Below, in pieces: positions 43,929 through 54,435 of a DNA stretch of 64,000 bases (positions are counted from its first letter, which is position 1; every line of letters starts with the position of its first letter). The translations under genes were made by a program, and so were the position numbers. Below the pieces are notes generated by a model that was given only the letters and a program-made list of their open reading frames with translations, was not told the origin of the DNA and did not search any database. Origin of the DNA: Poa pratensis (lineage: Eukaryota; Streptophyta; Magnoliopsida; Poales; Poaceae). The stretch is taken from NCBI GenBank assembly GCA_947311845.1, contig CAMZMU010000063.1, positions 124,281,296 to 124,345,295 of the forward strand, in the 5' to 3' direction.

Positions 43929-45491
43929 ATGGCGTCTACTTCTTCGTCCGAGCCCACGGCCGGACTAGCCATTGCCGACGCTGCGGCTCCGGATCCGCTC
44001 GTCCACGTCGCGTTTAACCAGCCCGGCACGCACTTCGTGGCGGCCACGGCCACCGGGTTCCACGTCTTCTCCTGCCACCCGCTAGTGCGCGTCATGCACA
44101 AGTGCGGCCCCGCGGTCGCCTCGCCCGGCCGGACAGTGTCCTCCGCCGAGCTGCTCACGCGGTCGCAGCTGGCCGTCGTGACACGAGGGGCGCCGGACGA
44201 CGACGACGCGATCGACTTCTGGAACGGCCTGTGCAAGGAGGGGAAGGTCGCATCGGTCACGAGCTCGCACGGAGCGGTGGGCGGGATCCGCCTGCAAGGG
44301 GAATACATGCTCGTCGCCGGCGAGGAGAAGGCGAGGCTGTGCTTCGGCAGCAACCGGGATAAGGACGTGACGACGGGGCCGAACCCGCTGGGGCTGTGCG
44401 CGATGGCGGCGGGCACGGCGGAGGGGCAGGGTGCGGGGTCGTCGTCGCTCGTGTCCTACGCCCTGCCGCGGCAGCTGGTGGGCGAGGTGCAGGTCCGGCG
44501 GCGACTCACGCCAGGCAGCGTCGACGTGCGCGCGCACGAATCGGCCGTGGCGTGCATCGCGCTGTCCCACGACGGCCGGCTGCTCGCCACCGCCGGCACA
44601 CGGGGCACGCTCGTCCGCGTCTTCAGCACCGCCGACGGCTCGAAGCTGCAAGAGGTATATGCAACGTGACAATACTTTCTACTTTGTCGTAGGAACACCA
44701 GAACTTCGTTTTATTCACGTGTTCTTGACTTGATGTAGCTAAGGAGAGGTACTGACGGAGCAACCATCCACTGCATCGCCTTCTCCCCGGACTCCAAGTG
44801 GCTGGCCGTCACCAGCGACAAGACAACGGTGCACGTCTTCAGGCTCGCCGACTTCAACCTCACAAGCACGTCGCCGGAGGCGGACGGCTACGACGGCTAT
44901 GTCCTCCCGGCCGCATCAGCGATACCATCTCCTCCCGCGCCGGCAAAAGCCAACCAAGGCTCATCCCTGTCGTTCCTGAAAGGTATACAGCCATATTCCT
45001 CAAACTTGTGAACTTAATTTATTATACGTTGTTCTCTAGCCCTAATCTTTCTTGATTCTGGAAAAATCCCTGTTGTATTGACTGAATCGATTTCCTGGCA
45101 GGCTACCTCCCGACCTATTTCAGTTCAGAATGGTCGCTCGCCATGAATCGATCTCCTGCAGGCTACCTGCCGACCTATTTCAGTTCAGAGTGGTCGTTCG
45201 CCCAGTTCCGGCTTCGTAAAGCCACCAAGTGCTCGGTGGCGTTCGACCAGCAGCACCCCAACACCATTACAATCGTCGGCATCGACAAAAGGTGCGTGTG
45301 GAAGAGTTAATTACTCTAGAATGCTTCACGGTGTTTTCTATTTGATGCATCTCGTTTAGTACTGACGTAATTTCATGCTGACAATTATTGACTCGTTGTC
45401 ATCTTGTGTCTGCAGCTTCTATCGGTGCGAATTCGACCCCTTCAAAAGAGGAGCCATGCGGGAGGTGAAATATATCAAGAACTTCCACTAG
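43929..45491 (+). CDS. PROPPIN / ATG18-like WD40 protein, copy 1 (411 aa)
   Basis: Exons 43929-44654, 44739-44982, 45102-45291 and 45416-45491; all borders are GT/AG and the sum is 411 codons plus stop. The N-terminus (LVHVAFNQPGTHFVAATATGFHVF) is the first propeller blade of the WIPI/ATG18 group. TGPNPLGLCA and VACIALSHDGRLLATAGTRGTLVRVF are later blades. Exon 2 starts with L-R-R-G, the form of the F/L-RRG motif that binds PI3P/PI(3,5)P2 in autophagy and endosomal proteins, followed by [19 protein letters not shown] Pro/Ala loop and [18 protein letters not shown] follow. Two points are odd: exon 3 has a duplicated acceptor (45102 or 45162), and the final His-stop is made by the first bases of CACTA 3. 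The native sequence beyond the element, read after TTC, would add about five residues. I choose ATG 43929 because the family-like N-terminus starts soon after it. Confidence 0.85.
45102..45201 (+). repeat. 60-bp tandem duplication creating a second splice acceptor
   Basis: GGCTACCTcCCGACCTATTT with its preceding intron end is repeated 60 bp on, so TTTCCTGGCAG and ATCTCCTGCAG both stand before the same exon start (45102 and 45162). Use of the second acceptor drops 20 residues and keeps the frame. ATG18-like copy 2 has only one acceptor, so the duplication is specific to this copy. Confidence 0.85.
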
Positions 45492-45819
45492 TAGAAAAAT
45501 GGTCTTTCGTCCGGAGCCCAAAAGTCATTAGTCCCAGTTTGGGCAAAAACCGGGACCAATGCCAGGCATTGGTCCCGGTTCGAGCTGCCAGGGCCCCGTG
45601 TGCCATTAATCCCGGTTTGGATGGGGGTATTAGTCCCGGTTCGTGGCATGAACCGGGACTAAAGCTCACGCGCCAGACACGTGGCGTGCCGCAGAGCATT
45701 AGTCCCGGTTCGTGGCACGAACCGGGACTAATACCCCTGCATTAGTCCCGGTTCGTGCCAAGAACCGGGACTAATACCCCTCCCCTGCCTATAATATTTT
45801 TTCTATTTTTTCTATTTTT

Positions 45820-47532
45820 CATTTAATATGAAATAATTCATATCTTTAAATCCGTAAATCGAAATTGAACAAATAAAATGTCTAAATCGATTAGAAAAAT
45901 GAGAGGAATCAAATATGACATCCATATCATCATTTTCACCATGCATATTACTTTTTGCAACATATTTTTGGTACTTGCTTAATAAAAAAGTCATTTTTGG
46001 CACTTAAAAAATGGAAAATGATATTTATAAAAATAATTTGGAAATTGTTTTTGCCAAAAATGTTTGCCATACCAAGACACACCTATGTATCAAATATGGA
46101 CACATTATCACAAACTATGGCACGGGGATGGTCATAACTTGGTCATTTGAATCGAAACATATACATGTCTATAGATGATAGACCTTTTTGTGAAGGTTTT
46201 TTTTGAATGTTTGTCAAAACTCAAGTTTATCATTTTTGATAGCAATTAGTACACGTAAAAGGACTCCATGCCAAAGGATTTCACTTTTTGAGTATTTTCT
46301 CCCTAGTAAGTTGGTGGACTTATAGCTGAAAACTCTCACTTTGGGCGAAACGGAGGGAATCTTTGCAAGAGTTGGGTGGATCTTGGTTTTGGATGTTCCT
46401 ATGTCCTAACCTAACACAACCAAGAAAAAAAGTCCACTGGCCTACCCCCTTTTGACTCCGTTCAAAGGGGTACATGCGAATTTTGACTTTTTTCCAGCGG
46501 GTCTAGGGTTTCGCCGAAGCGGGGCTTCGGAGCGTCTGAAACCCACCAAAATCTAGGTGGTTCAATACCATATATATACAAGTGTGTTGGGTGTTGTACA
46601 TGTCCAAGATCCTACTCCAGTGTGTGACCGGCTTCACTTTCTCTCTAGTAAGTTGGTGGATGTACTTATAGCTGAAAACTCCCACTTCGGGCAAAACGGA
46701 GGGAACCTTTGCAAGAGTTGGGTGGATCTTGGTTTTGGATGTTCCTATGTCCTAACCTAACACAGCCAAGAAAAAAAGTCCACTGGCCTACCCCCTTTTG
46801 ACTCCGTTCAAAGGGGTACATGGGAATTTTGACTTTTTTCCAGCGGGTCTAGGGTTTCGCCGAAGCGGGGTTTCGGAGCGTCTGAAACCCACCAAAATCT
46901 AGGTGGTTCAATACCATATATATACAAGTGTGTTGGGTGTTGTACACGTCCAAGATCCTACTCCAGTGTGTGACCGGCTTCACTTTCTCTCTAGTAAGTT
47001 GGTGGACTTATAGCTGAAAACTCCCACTTCGGGCAAAACGGAGGGAACCTTTGCAAGAGTTGGGTGGATCTTGGTTTTGGATGTTCCTATGTCCTAACCT
47101 AACACAGCCAAGAAAAAAAGTCCACTGGCCTACACCCTTTTGACTCCGTTCAAAGGGGTACATGGGAATTTTGACTTTTTTCCAGCGGGTATAGGGTTTC
47201 GCCGAAGCGGGGCTTCAGAGCGTCTGAAACCCACCAAAACCTAGATGGTTCCATACCATATGTATACAAGTGTGTTGGGTGTTGTACATGTCCAAGATCC
47301 TACTCCAGTGTGTGACCGGCTTCACCGGCTTCACTTTCTCTCTAATAAGTTGGTGGACTTATAGGTGAAAACTCCCACTTCGGGCGAAATGGAGGGAACC
47401 TTTACAAGAGTTGGGTGGATCTTGATATGGATGGCATATTTGAATTCCTCTCATATTTCTAATCGACTTAGACATTTATTTGTCAAATTTTGATTTACGG
47501 ATGTAAAGATATGAATTATTCCATATTAAATG
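45820..47532. repeat. 109-bp inverted repeat pair inside CACTA 3
   Basis: 45820-45928 (CATTTAATATGAAATAATTC...) is the inverted complement of 47424-47532 with roughly ten differences. The arms enclose the tandem repeat array, so the RNA could fold into a long hairpin with the array as loop. Confidence 0.85.
46303..47424. repeat. About 345-bp tandem repeats (3.3 copies) inside CACTA 3
   Basis: Units start with CTAGTAAGTTGGTGGA at 46303, 46645 and 46991, and with CTAATAAGTTGGTGGA at 47342 (a partial copy). Periods are 342, 346 and 351 bp. The units differ by scattered substitutions and small indels. Confidence 0.9.
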
Positions 47533-47731
47533 TAAAAAGAAAAAATAAAGTAAAATATATTTTATTGTTATTTATTCAAAATATACTATTACATAATTAT
47601 TGTTACTTATTCAAACAAATTTTTAAATTTAAACAATGAAAAAGTGTAACATCGTAACCGAGGGGTTAATATGATTGATAGGATACTAATATCAGTAAGT
47701 TCTAACTTCTCATTTGGAATCTAATTTGAAA

Positions 47732-47800
47732 GGAACTCAAAAGTTAAGCGTGCTTGATCTGGAGCAATCTGAGGATGGGTGACCGAATGGGAAGTTTGAC
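47732..47800 (+). other. 5S rRNA-derived segment inside CACTA 3
   Basis: It contains AAGTTAAGCGTGCTTG and, 15 bp on, AGGATGGGTGACC followed by TGGGAAGT, in the order and near-spacing of plant 5S rRNA positions about 45-105. These parts are the A box and C box of the 5S Pol III internal promoter. The intermediate element region and the 5S ends have diverged or are missing, so it is not a 5S gene. Confidence 0.75.
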
Positions 47801-48096
47801 CAGGATAAGTACTTTGATCTATGACTAAGTGTGTAATTAGAGATTAAGTATGTGGCTAAGTGAAAATTTTCAAAATAGAATTAAAAAGTTAAAAAGTAAA
47901 AAAAGATAAAAAACATTAAAAAAATTAAAAAAATTTAATTTTTTTTTAGAAATTAAAAATTGTTGAAAAAAAAAATGTCCTATTTCGTGGCCGAACCGGG
48001 ACTAGCATTAGTCCCTATTAGCTAGTCCCGGTTCGGGAACCGGGACTAATGGCTCAAACCAACCGGGACTATATGGGGGATTTTCTACTAGTGTTC

Positions 48097-49222
48097 ATGA
48101 ATAGTACAGTATGAAGTAATGATGGAGGCGGGGCCGTAAGAACTTCACGGCCAAATCGGTAGCTTAGGGCAAGAACAATGTGAGTACACGTGCTAAGAAA
48201 ACAGCTAGTAAGAAATCAATTGTTCACAAATGTACATAGAAATGGGGTGACAAGAGAGACAGCACCCACCACCAACTATGAAAATTGATTTTTTAGCTTT
48301 AGCACCTTCTTCTTGTACTAGAAACAATTCCAAATATTTGTTAGTTAACAGCCTAACAGGGGCCCTTGCAAATGTAGTACGAGTGGCATAAAAAGTTTTT
48401 TTTGTACCCTGGGAGTCGAACTCGCGAGCAGGCTGCATGCACACTACGAGGCAAAACACTGCACCAACATGCGCTTCTCGTCTAGCACAAAAGTTCTTCT
48501 TAGCACTGCATTTTTTACAACATTGTGAAGTCACTAAGTACGTGATATGACGATTGAGTATAATTTAAAATTTCATGATTTCAGTTGGTTTGAAATATAT
48601 TTTCCTCGACGATTTCTTACGTGATATATACCTGGTTGAAATGAAATTCAAATTTGGTAAATTTTGTTTTTGTTTGATGAAATTCAGATAAAACCCTCAA
48701 ACTAGCTAGCATTAATTTCTTCGTCGGGTTTTTCTCCCATTAAGTTGAAGCTCATCTTCGACTAGAATATTGTGTGTCTTACTTATGCACTTACCTTATG
48801 TGTCTTTTGGACGTATACGACTACGATGCAAGATATGTCAACCAAGGCTGGTGAAACAACTCTGCGGATTGTCTGTGCGTAAAGTAACACAACTATGGGT
48901 AAAGTAACACACCTCTGCAGAGTGTTTCAAAATTGTGGCATTGTCACTCCTTATTCCGGGAAGGAACTATGAGCATGGCGAGAAATGAATCCATTGGGAA
49001 ATCTAATATCTCGTGAGACAAGAAGATCATAGATTTGATAAAGAAAACTTGACACTTTCTCAAAAATGTTTTCAAAAATCATTGAACTTCTGGACCGTTG
49101 GTCCTGGTAGATGATAGTGCATTCAAACACCATTTGTTATCTGGACTTGTTGAGTACCTCCGTGTACTCATACGTAAACCCTTCCCCTGCTTAGGTTGTG
49201 ATCTTGTAGACATTGGAGCGGA
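48097..49222. other. 3' flank of ATG18-like copy 1, intergenic
   Basis: The first bases are the displaced native end of the gene. About 48170-48540 may be a decayed short element with GTGCTAAGAA in inverted orientation at both sides, but no target duplication is clear. No gene is recognised. Confidence 0.4.
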
Positions 49223-49227
49223 GTAAC

Positions 49228-51371
49228 TGAAAGGACAAGGATGTCGCCTAGAGAGGGGTGAATAGGCGATTTAAAACTTTTCCGGTTTAGCCTTGATAAT
49301 TGTGGAATAAAACTAGGTGTTTAAATTAACAAGCCAACAACCTAAATATACTAGGCTCACCTAAGTGCACCGACAAACTTATGCTAAGCAAGACAAGCAA
49401 CCAGGTGATAGCAATAGAATACTTCAAGCACGAAGGCTATCACAATGTAAAGTGCATAAGTAAAGAGCTCAGGTATAGAAATAACCGAGGCACGCGGAGA
49501 CAAGGATGTATTTCCGAGTTCCTCCTTTTTAGGTGAGTACGTCTCGTTGGAGAGGTGTGAGCCACCACAACAGGTTGGTCTCAACGCCACAAAGGATTCA
49601 CCTTCTTCTCTGATGAACCGCACCACAAAAGGTTTGGTTCACCTTCCACTATCGGAATCCTTCGAGGCAGAATCCGGAGCCTTTACAACAACAATCCGGG
49701 GCACAACCCAGAACTGGATTGGGGCTCCCGGATGGCTACAAGTAACCAAAAAAGGTCTCAACCACCACAAAGGCGTCTAGGGTCCAAAGACCCAAGAGTA
49801 ACAAGCTCACAAACTTTCAACTTCCACGAATCCTCGTGGAGAGCATAAACCGATGCACAAAGCAATGGCAAGAGCACAAGTGCTCAAATCCTTCACTCTC
49901 AAATCCCACCAAAAGAAACTAATTCTTATGGGGGGAGAAGAGAAGAAGAACAAAGGAGGAGAAACACCAAGAACTCCAAGATCAAGATCTACTAGGTTCC
50001 CCTCACTTAGAGGAGAGATGGATTGGTGGAATTGTAGATCTAGATCTCCTCTCATTTTTGCCTCAAAGATATGCAAGAATCATGGGAGGGATTGAGAGGC
50101 AGGCAAGCTTTTCCAAAAGTCAACAATGGAGGAGAGAGAAGGGAAAAACTTAGGAACCATTGGGGAAGAAGACCCTTAAATAGGTCCCCACCAAACCCAA
50201 CCGTTGGGGGCAGTTTTCCTGCGCGGGCCGAAAGTTCTGGTACTTACCCCGGAACTTCCGCCCCTTCCGGACCTCCGAAAAATGGCTAAGTCCCTAAACT
50301 TTTCGGTACTGGACTTGTGTCGGAACTTTGGCCGGAACTTCGCCCGGAACTTCCGGGGGCCGGAAATTCCGGCCCCTAAACCGGAACTTCCGCCCCTTCA
50401 GAAAACTGCAGAAACATCAATATAAAATTGGCAATATCTTGAGCATCCGAACTCCATTTTCGATGATCTTGGACTCGTTGTAATCACAACGAAGAGCACT
50501 ATAAGATCATGCAGAGAAACATCATAGTTCAACAAGGGAGGATAAAACCAAATGTAGAAAGGTAAAACCTCTCTATAAAATAATAACGGGTAAAATCTCC
50601 AACATCAAAAACTCAACAAGATATTCATATGAAATCCGTTTTTGATGAACTAGAGCTTGGTATGGAGATGAACACAAGCTCCCCCAAATGGAGTTCGGAT
50701 ATGCCAAGTATGCAAAGGTTTGAACTCTCCACAAATATGCGATCAAGTTACTCACTTGAGAGACCCTCTTGATAGTACGTCGTCTATCTTATAACCCGGT
50801 CTCCCACTAATACCATGAGACCGGTAAAATAGAAACCCTATCAAGATCATACCTTTTCCTTGCGCATTCCACTTGAGCTAGATGATGACGATCTTGATCT
50901 CTTCAAGTGGACCACCTTTCTTGATTACGCTTCGCTTGATGAAGATTCACATGTTGCTCCCCCATACTCCAATGTGGGAGACCCTCTCATAGGCACATCT
51001 TCACTTTGACCAATATCTCTTGACCAAATGGGTGGCAAGCTTCAAAGATAGAATTTCTTCGAGTTGCTTCTCTTGAACTTGCACTTCATAATCTTTTCTT
51101 AATATATATTATGTCTTAGAGATAAAAATGAATATTCACTCAATCCTCTTTTCCAAGCCACACTTGCATTATGCTCAACTCTACACATGACCATTCTTTA
51201 TATAAACCCTTTAGTAGAGCATTGATCATCATGTAATCTTCTAAAGTCCAACACATGAACTCCCATCTTTTCCTATGGACAAGATCTACAAGAATATCTC
51301 AATGCAAACATTAGTCCATAAGGATTGTCATTAATTAAAAAAACCACACATGGGGGCACCATGCACTTTCA
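49228..51371. mobile_element. Solo-LTR-like block (2.1 kb)
   Basis: It starts TGAAAGGACAAGG and ends GCACTTTCA, a TG...CA pair with the 6-bp inverted end TGAAAG/CTTTCA. The flanks are GTAAC (49223-49227) and TTAAC (51372-51376), a target duplication with one mismatch. There is no coding region, and it includes repeats of CCGGAACTTCCGC-type words (50230-50400). This suits a solo LTR of a large retrotransposon; an intact pair was not found in the window. Confidence 0.55.
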
Positions 51372-51376
51372 TTAAC

Positions 51377-51679
51377 CCCGAACGTTCAGGAGAGGGAGTT
51401 CGAGGAGCAGGAGGTACCCACTAAAGGAGAAGGAGCCGACTATAATTTGGACTTCAACGAGCAACCCAATGGATGTCTATCTGAATGCTACTCTCATGGG
51501 AAAAATGTTGGTAAAGTAATGCTTTGCTCGCGTCGTGCCAAAGATGTGCACTTGCCACACAAGTGGTGGCAGGCGTGGGTCGCTACACCAAGAGTATCCA
51601 AGAAAAAGGTCTCAAGGGGGAATGTTGCATCAATTTCTAGCAACCTCAATCGGTGTTGCTTGCACTTCTACGATTGAGG
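51377..51679 (+). pseudogene. Unknown coding-like fragment
   Basis: An open frame enters from the end of the solo-LTR-like block and runs to a stop near 51679, with EEQEVPTKGEGADYNLDFNE, CYSHGKNVGKVMLCSRRAKDV and LPHKWWQAW. There is no ATG near its start. Amino-acid usage looks protein-like, but I do not recognise a family. It could be the tail of a gene cut by the LTR insertion, or part of an unlabelled transposon. Confidence 0.3.
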
Positions 51680-52343
51680 ATTATTAGGATGACGCGAGTC
51701 ACCGTTGACTGGATATTAGCAAGCCATTAGAATATGGGAGGATGAGTGAATTCAAATTTCTAATCCCATGTCTATGTTCTTGAGAAACCTCCATTCGAAT
51801 TTGCACTAGTGGGCCTAGGAGGGTTAAAATAGAAAAATAACATTCATTTGTACTAAACTTTCTAACCTATTGAAAGTATAAGCTGACATATGATCTTAAC
51901 AAGTACCTCCTCCGTTTTAGAATATAAGACTTTTTAGCATTTGCCTACATTCATATATGTATACGAATGTATCTAAACACGTTTTAATGTGTATAATCAC
52001 TCATTTTAGTATGCATCTAGATAATATGAGTAATGTTTTATGTTATCAATAAAAATCAACCATGCCATAATACGACTATCAAATTAAGATACATTCTTTT
52101 TACTAAGTAATTTAAACATTGATCGTGAAAAACACTTGCACTAAATAAGCATATATTATAGAGAGACTTATTTAGTGGTTTTCTCAAGACACTATCTTTA
52201 AAAAAATTAATTGGTTAAAATTGTATTCTTCTTGATTAGAGAAAAAAGAATAAAGCTATGTGTCTTTCCAAATTAATTCTTCACACCCTCATGAAGTGCC
52301 AATATATGTACATGCTCATGTGTATTTTAGTTTGCCTAAATAT
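51680..52343. other. Intergenic DNA with a half Stowaway-like sequence
   Basis: About 51907-52035 begins CCTCCTCCGTTTTAGAATATAAG like one arm of a Stowaway MITE, but the second arm is not clear. No gene. Confidence 0.4.
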
Positions 52344-52345
52344 TA

Positions 52346-52468
52346 CTCCCTCCATTCCAAATTAGATGTCATCCATTTGTACAAAAGTGGATGTATCTAG
52401 ACATGTTACAAGTATAGATACATCCACTTTTGGGCAAATAGATGACATCTAATTTGGAACGGAGGGAG
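52346..52468. mobile_element. Stowaway MITE (123 bp)
   Basis: A near-perfect hairpin: CTCCCTCCATTCCAAATTAG at the left end and the complement at the right, flanked by TA target duplications (52344-52345 and 52469-52470). The arms almost meet in the middle. Confidence 0.95.
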
Positions 52469-52528
52469 TATGAGGTACTTTCAAATCTGATAGAGGTTTC
52501 TCGAATACTTTGGTGTATATTAATAGTC

Positions 52529-53854
52529 GATTTTTTTAAAATAATATTTTTTTTAAAAATTATTTGAAAAATAGCGCGCATTTTTAAAAAAATTAAAAAA
52601 TAGCGCGCCGTCATCACGGGTACTGCCGAAACCGCAGCTTTCGTCACTGGTACTGCCGAAACCTGAGCTTTCGTTATGGGCAGAGACGAAACATGTTTCG
52701 TGATTGGTCCTGATAAACCTGCATGCGCGTCAGAGTTTGGCTGCCAGTTTCGTCACGAGCCGTGACGAAAGTCACCTGGCTGCCTCGCACCGCATGCATG
52801 CGATCCTTGGTCCTGACCACGCACTCATGCCTCTAGCACATGCACATGCACGATCGATCAACTTACTAGCAATACATGCTCGAGCTCCTCCACATGAGAC
52901 AAATCTCATGCACGCACTAATTAATTGCTCTGCTTAGCATTAGACCAGCTACGTTGTTAAATCTGTTCAACGCAAAAAAGGCAGGGACAAATTTCATGCA
53001 CGCACTAATTAATTGCTCTGCTTAGCATTAAACCAGCTACATTGCTAAATCTGTTCAACGCAAAAAGCGGCAGGCCTGCATTTTTCCTCACCACGTCTCG
53101 TTTCTCGTGACGTCTTCAGAATCTCGACCAAAAATGTCAAAGTGTTATCCTCAATACTCGTCCTCAATACTAGCAGGGAGCGAGAGAGAGCGATTTCTAC
53201 GTCGTAGGGACATAGCAGGATCGGGTTTTAATAAGTAATGGGCAGTGCCACTATGCCGTAGCATTTATTCGGCTCAGGGAGATTATATTTCTCCATAACC
53301 AATATTGACGGGATAGCCACGGCCCAGTTCTGACAGCCGTGGTCGGCAACGGTGAAATCACAATTTTAATTAGAGGAAAACAATGCGGATAAAAAATAGT
53401 GGCCGACAGTCATTGAGCTAATGCTAAGCCGAGCATTTAATTAGTGCGGTGCATGCGATTTGTCTCATGTGGAGCAGCTTGTGCATATATTGCTAGTGGT
53501 GATCAAGGATCGATCACATGCATGCGTGCGTGCTCAGCTGGGTGGTGATCAAGGATATTGCATGCTCGGCCAGTTGACTTTCATCACGGCCAGTGACGAA
53601 ACAGGCATTTCGGCAGCGCCGCCACGCTAAACACTCACGTGCTGCACGTGCAGCAATATCCTTGATCACCTGCAGGAGCTGATCGTCCAGCTTCCGGCAA
53701 GACCCGTGACGAAACCTTTATTTCGTATCGGCCAGTGATGAAAGCTCTGCTTTCGGCAATAGCCAGGACGACAGCGCGCTATTTTTCAAAATAAAATAAA
53801 ATGCGTGCTATTTTCTGAATACTTTTTTTAAAAAAATTTATTTAAAAAAATTCC
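52529..53854. mobile_element. MULE-like element with long terminal inverted repeats
   Basis: Flanked by the 9-bp target duplication TTAATAGTC (52520-52528 and 53855-53863), as for Mutator-like elements. The ends are AT-rich (GATTTTTTTAAAA / TTTTAAATAAATTTTTTTAAAA...) and lead into GAAAAATAGCGCGC and CTGCCGAAA..CTTTCGTCAC words present inverted at both sides. The inverted arms extend several hundred bases with gaps, so it is a foldback. It contains an 88-bp tandem duplication (from 52907 and 52995). No transposase. Confidence 0.82.
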
Positions 53855-54435
53855 TTAATAGTCTACGGCAATATGGGCACTCCTTACCGATCCATACACT
53901 GTGTGGTCAGCCGTTACCGTCTAGGCGCGATTTATGACCTTGTGATCGCAGTTATCAACCTCTTGTCTCAATTGACCTCCTTACTGAAGACGGCGATGCT
54001 GGTCGTAAACGGAGACCCGCAGAATAACAAGGAGGTGAAGGCCACGGGCCCGAACCCGCTGGGGCTGTGCGCGGTGGCGTGGCCGGACGTGTACCGGGCG
54101 GTCGACCAGGCGACCCTCGTGTACGCGCTGCCGCGGAAGGAGAAGGGCGCCGTGCAGGTGTGCCGGAGCGGCATACCCGGCAGCGTAGACCTGCGCGCGC
54201 ACGCGTCGAGCGTGGCGTGCATCGCGCTGTCCCGCGACGGGCGGCTGCTCGCCACCGCCGGCAGCAAGGGCACGCTCGTGCGCATCTTCAGCACCGACGA
54301 CGGCACCAAGCTGCAAGAGGTAGCACGGTTTCTAGTTCGTCACGGTTTTCATTATTCTTCTGAAACAAAATATTTCTAGTTGCTGATTTTTTGACTGAAA
54401 TTAGTTGTGAAACGATATTTTCTGATTTATATAGA

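Larger units (their letters stand above)
45486..48093. mobile_element. CACTA transposon 3 (2.6 kb, non-coding) in the last exon of ATG18-like copy 1
   Basis: The ends are CACTAGTAGAAAAA and TTTTCTACTAGTG; target duplication TTC at 45483-45485 and 48094-48096. Subterminal TTAGTCCCGGTTCGTG / CACGAACCGGGACTAA repeats are at both ends. Inside are a 109-bp inverted repeat (45820-45928 against 47424-47532) enclosing about 3.3 copies of a 345-bp tandem repeat, and a 5S-rRNA-like segment (47732-47800). No transposase is coded. Confidence 0.92.

Noticed and set aside
47732..47850. A true 5S rRNA gene
   Set aside because: Only the central A- and C-box parts match; both ends and part of the middle differ, and it lies inside a CACTA element.
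48400..48480. Possible tRNA-like words (GTCGAACTCGCGAGCAGG)
   Set aside because: No cloverleaf with acceptor stem and anticodon arm could be formed around them.
48170..48540. MITE with GTGCTAAGAA inverted ends
   Set aside because: The terminal bases do not pair well and no target duplication was found.
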